This document shows positions 31,957 through 39,815 of a stretch of DNA of 40,225 nucleotides, one piece after another (within the stretch, counting starts at the first letter, position 1; every line of letters begins with the position of its first letter). The notes under the pieces were generated by a model. It ran no database searches, was not told where the DNA came from, and saw nothing but the letters and a program-made list of their open reading frames with translations. Position numbers and translations under genes: made by a program. This DNA is from Oscillospiraceae bacterium (GTDB taxonomy: Bacteria > Bacillota > Clostridia > Oscillospirales > Oscillospiraceae). The stretch is taken from assembly GCA_021200935.1 (NCBI GenBank), contig JAJQFY010000227.1:1-40225 (forward strand), written 5' to 3'.

Positions 31957-31991
31957 TCTGATAGACTTACGAATTAGGATGGAACCGTATT

Positions 31992-32792
31992 ATGCAGAGT
32001 GAGGCTTACAGGCTGACGGGCGCGGCTGCGGTCGTCAGCGCCATGGGGTTTATGCTCCGATGGCTTCAAAATATAAACATCCTGGACGAGGAGACCGGCC
32101 TTGCGGACAAGGGGCCTGTCAGCACCGTGGTGGTGCTGTATATTGCCGCGGCGGTGCTGGCCTTGGTGGGCTGCCTTATCCAACTCAGGCGGTGCAAGGC
32201 GCCCCTGGAGGGGGAGGCGGCCCTGGCTGCTCACACGCCGGTTTACACCTGGGCGCTGTACGCCATTGCCGCGCTGCTGGCCCTCTCCGGCGTGATGCAG
32301 GTGTTCCAGGCCGGGGACAGCCTCTGGCCGGGTATGTACCGAATCGGCGGCCTGGGTACCATTCTGGGGGCCGTGGGGCTGCTGATGCTGGCCTCCGGCG
32401 GCGGGAGCAAGGAAAAGGCCCAGTGGAGCCGCCGCATTGGCTCCGGGCTTCTGATTCTCTTTGGGGCCATATGGCTGATTTCCGCCTACAGGGAGGCGGC
32501 CACCGACCCGGTTTTGTGGCGCTTCGCCCCGGAGATTTTGGCTATATGCGCCGTGCTGATGGCCTTTTACTACATGGCGGGGTATTACTTTGACTCCCCC
32601 CGGCCCATGTACACCCTGTTTTTCTGCGAGCTGGGCGCCTTTCTCAGCGTCATGCCCGCCATCGACGATATGCCCATGGGCGAGGCCCTGCGCTTCGGGG
32701 CCGTGGCCCTGCTCTTGTTTGTGTGGGGCTTTGTGCTGACAGCAAACCTCCAAAAGCCGGACACTGCCCCCACCTCGGAGGAGATTTCCTGA
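31992..32792 (+). CDS. Multi-pass membrane protein of unknown function
   Basis: A 266-residue protein with about seven hydrophobic helices (near 7-24, 44-64, 84-104, 120-135, 148-165, 180-198 and 230-250). It has no cofactor, catalytic or transport motif I recognise. AGGATGG precedes the ATG. It is a single-gene unit with its own strong promoter. A 22-base AT-rich palindrome follows the stop, and tRNA-Pro lies 94 bases downstream. Confidence 0.75.
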   Translation: MQSEAYRLTGAAAVVSAMGFMLRWLQNINILDEETGLADKGPVSTVVVLYIAAAVLALVGCLIQLRRCKAPLEGEAALAAHTPVYTWALYAIAALLALSGVMQVFQAGDSLWPGMYRIGGLGTILGAVGLLMLASGGGSKEKAQWSRRIGSGLLILFGAIWLISAYREAATDPVLWRFAPEILAICAVLMAFYYMAGYYFDSPRPMYTLFFCELGAFLSVMPAIDDMPMGEALRFGAVALLLFVWGFVLTANLQKPDTAPTSEEIS

Positions 32793-32814
32793 CCATTCAC
32801 CGCCGCCCTGAAAA

Positions 32815-32836
32815 AATTTCAAAATTTTTTGAAATT
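32815..32836. terminator. AT-rich 22-base palindrome
   Basis: AATTTCAAAA and TTTTGAAATT flank a TT centre. It lies between the membrane-protein stop and the tRNA promoter and might end transcription weakly; the stem has only two G-C pairs. Confidence 0.4.
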
Positions 32837-32841
32837 AGCTA

Positions 32842-32870
32842 TTGCATTTTCCCCCGGACTGTGCTAATAT
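32842..32870 (+). promoter_or_regulatory. Promoter of tRNA-Pro
   Basis: TTGCAT (32842-32847), 17-base spacer, TAATAT (32865-32870), 15 bases before the mature tRNA 5' end. The C5 GG stretch in the spacer is GC-rich. Confidence 0.7.
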
Positions 32871-32885
32871 ACTAGGGCGCAATAA

Positions 32886-32962
32886 CCGGGTGTGGCGAAG
32901 TTTGGTATCGCGCCTGAATGGGGTTCAGGAGGCCGCTGGTTCAAGTCCAGTCACTCGGACCA
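32886..32962 (+). tRNA. tRNA-Pro (anticodon GGG)
   Basis: A complete 77-base cloverleaf. The acceptor CCGGGTG/CACTCGG has one G-U pair, the D arm is GCGA/TCGC with a GG-containing loop, the anticodon arm is CCTGA-ATGGGGT-TCAGG (anticodon GGG, reading CCC and CCU), the variable loop has 5 bases, and the T arm is GCTGG-TTCAAGT-CCAGT. The discriminator is A and CCA is encoded. It has its own promoter and terminator and marks the left edge of the AT-rich block, a usual site for island integration. Confidence 0.95.
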
Positions 32963-32971
32963 AATCATAAT

Positions 32972-33016
32972 AATCCGAACCCATTATCCAAGTGGGTAAT
33001 GGGTTCGGATTTTTTT
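32972..33016 (+). terminator. Terminator of tRNA-Pro
   Basis: AATCCGAACCCATTA pairs perfectly with TAATGGGTTCGGATT (15 bp, 10-base loop), followed by a T6 run. Confidence 0.92.
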
Positions 33017-33031
33017 ATTGCCGTAATCGTT

Positions 33032-33112
33032 TCATAAGCAGGTCTGGCAGGGATCGGCGTCTTCTTCGGGGAAGACAGCGCCCCCATGCGGATCTGCTTT
33101 TTCCGTTGTCAT
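33032..33112 (-). CDS. Possible 26-residue peptide ending in CQTCL
   Basis: On the minus strand GGAGGG lies about 10 bases before an ATG that opens 26 codons: MTTEKADPHGG then AVFPEEDADPCQTCL, stop TGA. It is acidic with a C-terminal Cys pair (CxxC). It is GC-rich like the core chromosome, so it may predate the island. It could be a genuine small protein or chance. Otherwise 33017-33196 holds no gene. Confidence 0.35.
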   Translation of the reverse strand: MTTEKADPHGGAVFPEEDADPCQTCL

Positions 33113-33131
33113 TTCTGTCTATCCCTCCAAA

Positions 33132-33142
33132 GAAAGCGCTTT
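33132..33142. promoter_or_regulatory. Possible cre (CcpA) half-consensus site
   Basis: GAAAGCGCTTT matches the core of the catabolite-response element but the outer positions (A before, T C after) do not. It lies just upstream of the ribosome site of the 26-residue frame and downstream of the LysR gene. Chance occurrence is quite possible. Confidence 0.25.
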
Positions 33143-33196
33143 TCCGCAACAGTGACAAACAGAAGGGAATACCTACGTATCGAAGACCTTATGATT

Positions 33197-34079
33197 CTAT
33201 TTTTTGCAAAAATTCTCAACAAAAAAAATAAACCGATTGGTTTGCTCAGTACACTCCCCATGAATCCAATAGAATCCCATTTCATAGCTCGCGGAACTTT
33301 CCAGCGGAATAACTGCACAATCATTACGAAAATCATAAGCAACATGTTCAGGGAGCGATACAACCCACATTCCCATCTTAACCATAAGATGAAGATTATT
33401 TAGGGTGATATCCTGTTGAGTCTGTGGTATATCCGCAAATGGATAGGTTACTAAAGTCCCCTGCGGTATTAATCTTAGCTCTTTTGTCGGCTGTGCATTG
33501 AGGCAGTTTACCAACTCTTGAGCTGAAATACTCTCTAAAGATGCAAAAGGATGTTTTTTTGAAGTTACGACGAAGAAATGGCCAGATTCTGTAGGAAGAA
33601 AATCTAGGATACCCGCCTCTTTTGATGTTTTTTCGATTGAAAAACTAAATCCAACGTCGTAATGACAAGTAAGCATTTGGGATACAAAATCTTGTGGCTG
33701 AGCAAATGTTATATTAAGAGTAACGTCAGGGTGACTTTCCTTGTATTTCTCACAAATCGTATGAAATTGTGGTACATAAAAATCCACACTAAGGATGTTT
33801 AATTCTTGTTTTCTTCGTTTTCCCAGAAGATGAATTTCTTTTTCTAATTCAGCCCAATCCGTCAATATAGCAAGCCCTCGTGTATATAAAAGCTCCCCCA
33901 GCCGCTGTACATGCGAGCGAATGCCCAGCGCGTGTCAAAAGCTCACAATCAAGTTCTCTCTCAATTTGCTTAATGCTTTTGCTAATTGATGAGTGACTAA
34001 TATAAAGCTGCTCTGCGGCGCGACTGATACTTTGCGCTTCTACGACGGTTATGAAATATCGCAACTGCTCTAAAGTCAT
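33197..34079 (-). pseudogene. LysR family regulator, frameshifted by +1 G
   Basis: The helix-turn-helix part (MTLEQLRYFITVVEAQSISR, ELLTRAGHSLACTAAG) starts at ATG 34079 with AAGGAGG upstream and ends in a stop shortly after residue 70. The rest (LTDWAELEKEIHLLGKRR to the end, a normal LysR effector domain) is open in another frame. Removing one base from the G5 run at 33899-33895 joins them as CTAAGELLYTRGLAILTDWA, a perfect LysR linker and a protein of about 293 residues. As given the gene is broken; with G4 it would be intact. It has its own promoter behind the GntP terminator and probably regulated the NTF2-GntP operon. Confidence 0.85.
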
Positions 34080-34147
34080 AGTGGTTTCCTCCTTCTGCAC
34101 TCTGAGTGCTTAGGTTTATAATATACGCACTTGATTAATTTTTGCCT

Positions 34148-34176
34148 ATTATACCACAATATCGACAAAAATGCAA
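34148..34176 (-). promoter_or_regulatory. Promoter of the LysR gene
   Basis: Minus strand TTGCAT (34176-34171), 17-base spacer, TATAAT (34153-34148). The -35 overlaps the foot and T-tract of the preceding terminator. Confidence 0.72.
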
Positions 34177-34205
34177 CGCCCCCTGCAAACACAGCAAGGG
34201 GCGTT
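34165..34205 (-). terminator. Terminator of the NTF2-GntP unit
   Basis: AACGCCCC and GGGGCGTT pair (8 bp, inner TTGC/GCAG partial pairing), followed on the minus strand by GCATTTTTG, 10 bases after the GntP stop. Confidence 0.78.
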
Positions 34206-34215
34206 ATGAAGTAAT

Positions 34216-35534
34216 TTAATACATTATGCAGGCCATAGCAGTAGCAATGCTGGCGGTGATCAAGGGTATGATAACCGTTACAACGAAAAGATACTTATAC
34301 GCTTGTTTATGAGTATAACCAAACACATTTAACTGCATATAAATCATGCTGCTATGCGGCAAGGAATCAGTAACTGTTGCGGTCATAGTTATAATACGAT
34401 GCAACGCACCTGCATTAGCGCCTGTAGCCAACAGTGATTCACCTATTGTAGTACAGAACAAAACCTGGGAAGAAACCCCATCTGCAATCAGTGCGGAAAT
34501 AATTAACATCGCCACAAATGCAAGAATATGCGGACTGAGATTTACATTCAGGATAGTGTCAATAATGAAATCACAGGCAGCAGTGGATTGAATAACAGCG
34601 CCAAAGCCCGCTAACATGGAGCAACCGATAACAAGTGGAAAGGCATTTGACATTCCATTGCCAACGGAGTTGAGTTTCTTGCCTTTGGGAAGGCTTTTCC
34701 AGCGGATAATTAGCAGCCACAAAATTGCAATAATCTGACAAATGATAACAGATTGTGTAGAAGTGAAGCCAATTACATTTGTAAAAATCCAACAACCGGC
34801 AACAACTATTAGAATCGGAGTAAATGCGAACCAGACAGGAGGAAGCTCACAATCTTCGGCATCAAGAGCGGCATCGTCACAGAATGGAGAGGGAACAAAG
34901 TGATCTCCTTTTTTTCCGCTTGTTTTATTAAGTAAAAAGTATAAGCAATAACAAGCGCGCTGCCAACGATGACACCAACGATTCCCAACGCTGCGCCAGC
35001 ATAGATTGTCGTTCCTAAATAGAATGTTGGCATTAGATTAGTAAAGCCTGGGAAGCCTGGACAGGAAAATTGAACGACCGCTCCAATTCCGGTAGTAGCG
35101 GCAAGATATATGTACAGCGGCTGATCTGCTTCCTCCGCAATTGCGGAGCAAACGGAGATAACGACAAACACGCTGGTAGCCATTCCTGAAAAGCCTATAA
35201 AAACATTTAACAGCATACACAGAATAGGGCCGCTCTTCTTACCCGCATATCGTATGATAAAACGTCCAAGCGATTTCGCACAGCCGGTAGCAGCAATTAC
35301 CCCGCCTAATGCGCCTCCTGTCAAGTACACCAAAACACTGTTCTGAAAGGTTGAAGCTGTTCCCTCTGAAAATACATCAACAAAATTGCTGATCCATGTT
35401 CCTTCAATTGTTAAGGCAACAATTGCCACACAAAGAAGAATAATTGGAATTTGAGGAAACCCCTTCATGGATAAGACAATAAACAAGACCAAAGAGATCA
35501 AAAGTGCAATAGCTGATACAGTAACACTTGTCAT
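34216..35534 (-). pseudogene. GntP family permease, frameshifted by loss of one A
   Basis: GntP proteins (about 440 residues, 12-14 helices) import gluconate and other sugar acids or hydroxy acids. The first 230 or so residues start at ATG 35534 (AGAAGG upstream) and include GGALGGVIAATGCAKSLGRF and the AVVQFSCPGFPGFTNLMPT substrate-region. After QAEKK the frame is lost. Adding one A to the A7 run (34916-34910) restores KKGDHFVPSPFCDD, ELPPVWFAFTPILIVV and the C-terminal helices to the stop at 34216, for about 439 residues in all. The join is clean, so only one base is wrong or lost. It is the fourth gene after three NTF2-like genes and probably brings in their substrate. Confidence 0.85.
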
Positions 35535-35573
35535 TTTTGTGAACCTTCTCTTTCCTTTATCAAGCAGTTCAGT

Positions 35574-36485
35574 TTAGTCAGCAAATCGCTTTCTTACATT
35601 ATAACGCCATATGCCATTGCCATCCTTAAAGAATATATCAGATTCTGTTTTGGCTTCCGGCGGGCAATAAGTGTTTTCATCGTCAAGTGTCGCATAAGGA
35701 CGAGGCGGTGTAACTGTAAGCTGAACGGGCTGTACAGGCGACCAGCCGTGATGTATTGTATGACGGTAAGAACGAGGCGGCGGCATTGCATCACTAAAGG
35801 AAGTATATTCCTCAATATCCCCTTCAGGCGCCTTACATATATCTGGATATATATCCTGATATGGAACATTCCAACCAGGCAAATGAGGGGCAGGCACTTT
35901 TTCGCATAGTTGCTGATAAGGCTGGTTCGCGTTATTCACCGAATCGAAATCATCACCAACACTTCCGTCTGGAGCTACGAGTTCATGCAAAAACTTCCAG
36001 TGCTTTGTCTCTTCGTCGTATATGAAATCTGCACCATACTGTTCATTCGTGATTGAACCCCATGGTTTAAGATCTTCATTATAGTGAATATACCACATAC
36101 CATGACAGATAAAAGACATTCGGCAGCTCATTCCATCATCTGCTACCTCAACAACGCCGGAGTTAAGTTCGTTAAATTCGGTGAATCCGATAATTCCAGA
36201 CTCAACACCAGCGGTTTCGGGGTAAATCTTGGGCATTTCCACATCATAAATGAGATGCTTAATTTCTAAATTTACAAATTGCGCGTGAACTATTTCCTTC
36301 CAGCCTTTTAGCCAGCCCCACATAAAGCCCCAGCCGCAGTCATCACTCCGATCCCATATTGTTGCAAATTCTTCCGGCTGATGACAAGACATTGCCAACA
36401 ACTGATGAATCGCGTGTAATCTCTCACATTCTATACTTCCACACGCATTGTGCATACGTTGTTCAATGGTAAGTTCTTTGTTCAT
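35574..36485 (-). CDS. NTF2-like (SnoaL-type) protein, paralogue A
   Basis: A 303-residue protein with an NTF2-like fold in its N-terminal part: a long helix with VECERLHAIHQ-type charged residues, then beta strands ending in GMWYIHYN, YGADFIYDEETKHWKFLHEL (about residues 130-168). The C-terminal half (about 175-303) is Pro- and aromatic-rich (HLPGWNVPYQDIYPD) and lacks a known domain. NTF2-like enzymes include dehydratases, isomerases and hydrolases such as BaiE and scytalone dehydratase. AAGGAGG precedes the ATG. It is third in the operon, 9 bases after paralogue B, and the most diverged of the three. It has an AT-rich codon use. Function is unknown. Confidence 0.72.
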   Translation of the reverse strand: MNKELTIEQRMHNACGSIECERLHAIHQLLAMSCHQPEEFATIWDRSDDCGWGFMWGWLKGWKEIVHAQFVNLEIKHLIYDVEMPKIYPETAGVESGIIGFTEFNELNSGVVEVADDGMSCRMSFICHGMWYIHYNEDLKPWGSITNEQYGADFIYDEETKHWKFLHELVAPDGSVGDDFDSVNNANQPYQQLCEKVPAPHLPGWNVPYQDIYPDICKAPEGDIEEYTSFSDAMPPPRSYRHTIHHGWSPVQPVQLTVTPPRPYATLDDENTYCPPEAKTESDIFFKDGNGIWRYNVRKRFAD

Positions 36486-36494
36486 GTATCCTCC

Positions 36495-37322
36495 TTAATA
36501 ACCCCAAGCCTCATAGGATGCCATACGAGCTTCCCAATTAACGTCCATGCAATCATCTCTCAATCCAGGATGGCCTTCTGGAGCGTAACTATTATCAGGT
36601 CCATAAGAAGCATGTGCACATGGAAAAGAAGGCCACCCGTCTGCTGAATGTGTACTTGGAAAATGAGTAATCATTTTAATTGTAGGATTACCTGCTTCAA
36701 ATTCCTGACGAAACGGCGTCTGTTCAGGTCTAGGGTAAAGTGGTTGGCTGCTGACCTTTTCCCCAGCAAGACAGACCATATCATATACCTCTGCCCAATG
36801 CCAGATTTTCCAATCATCATTCTCTTTAATCAAATCCACACCAGCGCGTCCAAAAATATGATAACCATCCGCGCTGCCATCAGCATGTCCCAAGGTTTCC
36901 TCTCCTGAAATAAACCACATTCCCTGCGCGGTTTCCCCATCTTCAGCCAAGTAAATTACCGGCGTACTGGCAGTACGCAGAATGGATGCTCCTTGACCAA
37001 GCGTACAGTTCTCGTTCGGATAGGCTTGTTGATATTCAGCCTGAACAGCTTTTCGATTCTCTAAATGCCGATGAATGTAATAATCTTCGATGGCATCCAT
37101 TCCCACATAGAAGCCCCAGGGGGATCCAAATGAAGCGGTATTTCTGTTTTTCGAAAAAGACACCCAACATCTACGACACCCCTCAGCCCGCTGATCCATG
37201 TTATAATAATATATTTTGCGGCTTATAACTTCCTTGCAGCGTTCCACTTCCATCATGCGGTCAAACTGTTCTTCGGGCGTGAAGAGTTGACGTTCATACC
37301 ATTTTACCTTTTTATTAATCAC
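36495..37322 (-). CDS. NTF2-like protein, paralogue B
   Basis: A 275-residue protein sharing the core of paralogue C: EDGETAQGMW (about 136-145), FGRAGVDLIKENDDWKIWHW (about 163-182). The helical N-terminus (EEQFDRMMEVERCKEVISRK) precedes the sheet, as in NTF2 folds, and the tail is Pro/Gly-rich (PEGHPGLRDD). The start is GTG 37322, overlapping the TGA of paralogue C (GTGA), with AGGAGGTGA upstream. Conserved Asp and His in the core (VDLI, KIWHW) could line the active site, but no catalytic dyad can be named with certainty. Coupled translation with C and close spacing to A suggest a hetero-complex or sequential enzymes. Confidence 0.75.
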   Translation of the reverse strand: MINKKVKWYERQLFTPEEQFDRMMEVERCKEVISRKIYYYNMDQRAEGCRRCWVSFSKNRNTASFGSPWGFYVGMDAIEDYYIHRHLENRKAVQAEYQQAYPNENCTLGQGASILRTASTPVIYLAEDGETAQGMWFISGEETLGHADGSADGYHIFGRAGVDLIKENDDWKIWHWAEVYDMVCLAGEKVSSQPLYPRPEQTPFRQEFEAGNPTIKMITHFPSTHSADGWPSFPCAHASYGPDNSYAPEGHPGLRDDCMDVNWEARMASYEAWGY

Positions 37323-38068
37323 TTTGCAGTCACCTCCTGTGAAAATCCATAGCTAAATGTTTCAGAGAAAGTTGAATATTGTTCTGGCGGCAGAGGATAT
37401 TTAGGAAACGGACGTTTGCTTCCATAGTACTCACAAAGGCATACCTCAACATCCGGGGATGGAGGTACTTTTGATTTCAAGGGCGCAAAATCCGGGATAC
37501 TAACTTCCGTTTGAGCCTCTTCCCACCATGTTTTTCCCTGCGGAGTCTTAATTTCTTCAAGATACTGCATATGCCAGATTTTCCAGGAGTTATTTTCATT
37601 GATAAAATCAACTGCGAATATGCCAAAGAACCATTGACCGTATGGCCCAGCAGCAGAGTACTCAACCTTCTGCCCGGCGCAAGTCCACATACCCTTGGCC
37701 GTTTGCTCATCCTCCGCAATCGTAACTAAATCCGTAGAAAGTGAATAGACATCCATTGATCCAAGTCCTTTTTCTTGCGGACTTAAATGCTCCGTTAAAC
37801 TTGGAAATCTAGTTCTAATAATAAGATCTGCACAGGCGGTTCTGTCAGCCAATGATTGGAAATGTGATGCAACGGATTCGGCACCTAAATACCACCCATT
37901 ATTTACGCCCAAGCAAACTTGATCAGAACAGCTCCAATATTCGCGAAATATGCTATCTTCATTTTTGTGGAATAAATCCATAGAAAATCTACCAATAAGG
38001 TTTTTTATTTCTCGGAGTTCCTCCCACCTGTTCAGGGTTTGTTCTCGGCTATGGCTATTTACAAACAA
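37319..38068 (-). CDS. NTF2-like protein, paralogue C
   Basis: A 249-residue NTF2-like protein and the first gene of the operon. EDEQTAKGMW, then GQWFFGIFAVDFI and NNSWKIWHMQYLEEI form the core shared with paralogue B; a Pro-rich tail follows. An ATG at 38089 also opens this frame, but AGGAGG lies inside its first codons (MNRRRK), so the TTG at 38068, about 10 bases after AGGAGG, is preferred. The promoter at 38105-38133 would put the RNA start near 38098, leaving the ATG almost leaderless and the TTG with a normal leader. Substrate unknown. Confidence 0.75.
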   Translation of the reverse strand: MFVNSHSREQTLNRWEELREIKNLIGRFSMDLFHKNEDSIFREYWSCSDQVCLGVNNGWYLGAESVASHFQSLADRTACADLIIRTRFPSLTEHLSPQEKGLGSMDVYSLSTDLVTIAEDEQTAKGMWTCAGQKVEYSAAGPYGQWFFGIFAVDFINENNSWKIWHMQYLEEIKTPQGKTWWEEAQTEVSIPDFAPLKSKVPPSPDVEVCLCEYYGSKRPFPKYPLPPEQYSTFSETFSYGFSQEVTAK

Positions 38069-38104
38069 TACCTTCCGCCTCCTATTCATTTATGTGTTAA
38101 TTAT

Positions 38105-38133
38105 ATTATAAACAAACAATTCGTAGATGTAAA
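38105..38133 (-). promoter_or_regulatory. Promoter of the NTF2-GntP operon
   Basis: Minus strand TTTACA (38133-38128), 17-base spacer, TATAAT (38110-38105). It overlaps the end of the 65-codon frame. Confidence 0.78.
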
Positions 38134-38136
38134 GCG

Positions 38137-38334
38137 CTATAAATGAACAACTTTGTGCGTATTAAGCACAGTTTGTGCTGCGTCACTTTGTCTGATTTTT
38201 TGATTTCCAAAAACTTGGAAACGCTTAATCTGTTCCGGTGCTTTATCACTATAGCCCCTGCCGATGGTTCCCCTGAGACATTCCTGTATAGTATCAATTT
38301 CTTTCTCTACACAAATCGTTCGCTTGCGTTCCAT
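38137..38334 (-). CDS. 65-residue hypothetical protein or gene remnant
   Basis: ATG 38334 has GGAGGG about 9 bases upstream and opens a 65-codon frame (MERKRTICVEKEIDTIQECL and so on, basic and polar, no membrane helix). I recognise no family. Its ribosome site lies inside one arm of a strong inverted repeat (38340-38389). It could be a small regulator, or the start of a deleted mobile-element gene at the island edge. Confidence 0.4.
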   Translation of the reverse strand: MERKRTICVEKEIDTIQECLRGTIGRGYSDKAPEQIKRFQVFGNQKIRQSDAAQTVLNTHKVVHL

Positions 38335-38339
38335 AACAA

Positions 38340-38389
38340 TACTCCCTCCATATTTGACAGCGAAAAAACTATCAATTATGAAGGGAGTA
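38340..38389. repeat. 21-base imperfect inverted repeat at the right edge of the island
   Basis: TACTCCCTCCATATTTGACAG (38340-38360, 21 bases) is matched by the complement of 38369-38389 at 18 of 21 positions, with an 8-base A-rich loop. In minus-strand RNA it would hide the GGAGGG ribosome site of the 65-codon frame. It could also be a transposon end. Confidence 0.7.
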
Positions 38390-38429
38390 CAATATTATTG
38401 GGGAAACGCGTTTGTTTTTTACAGCGGCA

Positions 38430-39815
38430 TTACTTGCCCACGCAGAAGCGGGCGAAGATGCCGTTGGTTACGTCCTCCCGGACGGAGCGGCCTGACAGCT
38501 CGCCCAGGGCGGTCAAGGCCCCCTCTACCTCGGTCAGGACGGCGTCGGGGGGGAATCCCCCCTCCATGGCCTGCCGGGCGGCGCGGACATAGTCCAGGGC
38601 GCGGGCCACGGCCTCCGCCTGGCGGGGATTGGTGAGAATCTCCCCGGCAGGAACGGATGCCTCCGCGGGAAACAGGGCGGCCACGGCGGCCTCCAGCGCC
38701 TCCAGGCCCGCCCCGGTTTTGGCGCTGATGGGAATGGCCCCCGGCGGCGACCAGCGCTGGGGCAGGTCGGATTTATTGCACAGAAGGACGGCGCGGGGCG
38801 CCTTTTCCGCCGCCGCCAGCACCTCCCTGTCCTCCTCCGTCTCCGGGGCGGAGCCGTCGAACAGGGCCAGCACAAGCCCTGCCCCCTCCGCCGCCTGGCG
38901 GGCGCGGGCCACGCCCAGGCGCTCCACCGGGTCGTCCGTCCGGCGGATCCCGGCGGTGTCTGTCATACGCAAAAGCACGCCCCCCAGAATGGCCCGCTCC
39001 TCCACCGTGTCTCTGGTGGTGCCGGGAATATCGGTGACGATGGCCCGCTCATAGCCCAAAATGGCGTTCAGCAGGGAGGACTTGCCCGCGTTGGGGCGGC
39101 CCAAGATGGCGCAGGGGACGCCGCTTTTCATCACGCTGCCCCGGCGGAAGGTGGCATGAAGCCGCTCCAGGGTCTCCTCCGCCTCCCCCAGGGTGTGGGC
39201 GTAGCTTTCCATCTCGAAGGGCTCGATGTCCTCGTCCGGGTAGTCGATGACCGCATGGTAATGGGAGCAGATGGCCGCGAGGCTTTCATATATCCCGTCC
39301 GTCCGGCGGCGAATGGCCCCGTCAAGCTGGGCGGCGGCGTTTTCCGCCGCCTGCTCCGTCTCCGCGTCGATCAGGTCTATCACCGCCTCCGCCTGGGTCA
39401 GATCCATGCGGCGGTTAATAAAGGCCCGCTTGGTAAACTCCCCGGCCTGGGCCTGGCGCGCCCCGGCGGCAAAAAGGCTTTCAAGCCCCAGGCGCAGAAC
39501 CACCGGGGAGCCGTGACACTGCAATTCCGCCGTGTCTTCCCCTGTATAGCTGTTCGGCCCTCTGGATACAGTAGCCAGGCACTGGTCAAGGAGCGCTCCC
39601 CCTGGGGCCGCCAGGCAGCCCAGCACAAGCTGGCGGTCTGGCCGCTGGGACATGGCAGCCCCCCGCAGGGGGGTGAACACCTTGTCCACCACGGTCAGCG
39701 CCGCCGGGCCGCTGATCCGTATGATGCCGATGGCGGACAGTCCGCTGCCGGTGGCGATGGCCGCAATGGTATCGAAGGCGGCGGACTGTCCCTCCCGATC
39801 GGAGGCTTGGCTCAT
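38430..39815 (-). CDS. mnmE: tRNA uridine-5-carboxymethylaminomethyl modification GTPase MnmE
   Basis: A 461-residue GTPase that with MnmG modifies U34 of tRNAs. The N-terminal folate-binding domain (DTIAAIATGSG, SYTGEDTAELQCHG) is followed by helices and the inserted G domain with GRPNAGKSS (239-247), TTRDT, DTAG (286-289) and NKSD. It ends in the essential FCVGK (Cys458). The ATG overlaps the TGA of rex (ATGA). GC-rich codon use returns here, in contrast with the island. Its usual neighbour mnmG is not seen downstream; the island lies there instead. Confidence 0.96.
   Translation of the reverse strand: MSQASDREGQSAAFDTIAAIATGSGLSAIGIIRISGPAALTVVDKVFTPLRGAAMSQRPDRQLVLGCLAAPGGALLDQCLATVSRGPNSYTGEDTAELQCHGSPVVLRLGLESLFAAGARQAQAGEFTKRAFINRRMDLTQAEAVIDLIDAETEQAAENAAAQLDGAIRRRTDGIYESLAAICSHYHAVIDYPDEDIEPFEMESYAHTLGEAEETLERLHATFRRGSVMKSGVPCAILGRPNAGKSSLLNAILGYERAIVTDIPGTTRDTVEERAILGGVLLRMTDTAGIRRTDDPVERLGVARARQAAEGAGLVLALFDGSAPETEEDREVLAAAEKAPRAVLLCNKSDLPQRWSPPGAIPISAKTGAGLEALEAAVAALFPAEASVPAGEILTNPRQAEAVARALDYVRAARQAMEGGFPPDAVLTEVEGALTALGELSGRSVREDVTNGIFARFCVGK

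Larger units (their letters stand above)
33100..38400. other. AT-richer putative genomic island beside tRNA-Pro
   Basis: Base composition is visibly lower in G+C than on both sides (GC-rich membrane-protein genes on the left, mnmE on the right), and codon use shifts with it (many A/T third positions). It holds LysR, GntP permease, three NTF2-like genes and a 65-codon frame, all on the minus strand. No integrase, transposase or duplicated tRNA 3' end was seen within the window, so the mode of entry is not shown. Confidence 0.65.

Noticed and set aside
32886-32962. Could be a tmRNA or a degenerate tRNA copy
   Set aside because: All four arms pair, the anticodon is in a normal 7-base loop and CCA is encoded, so it is an ordinary tRNA-Pro.
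38106-38400. Right-hand attachment repeat of the tRNA-Pro 3' end
   Set aside because: I searched the region for the T-arm/acceptor sequence (TCCAGTCACTCGG) and did not see it, so no att site is claimed.
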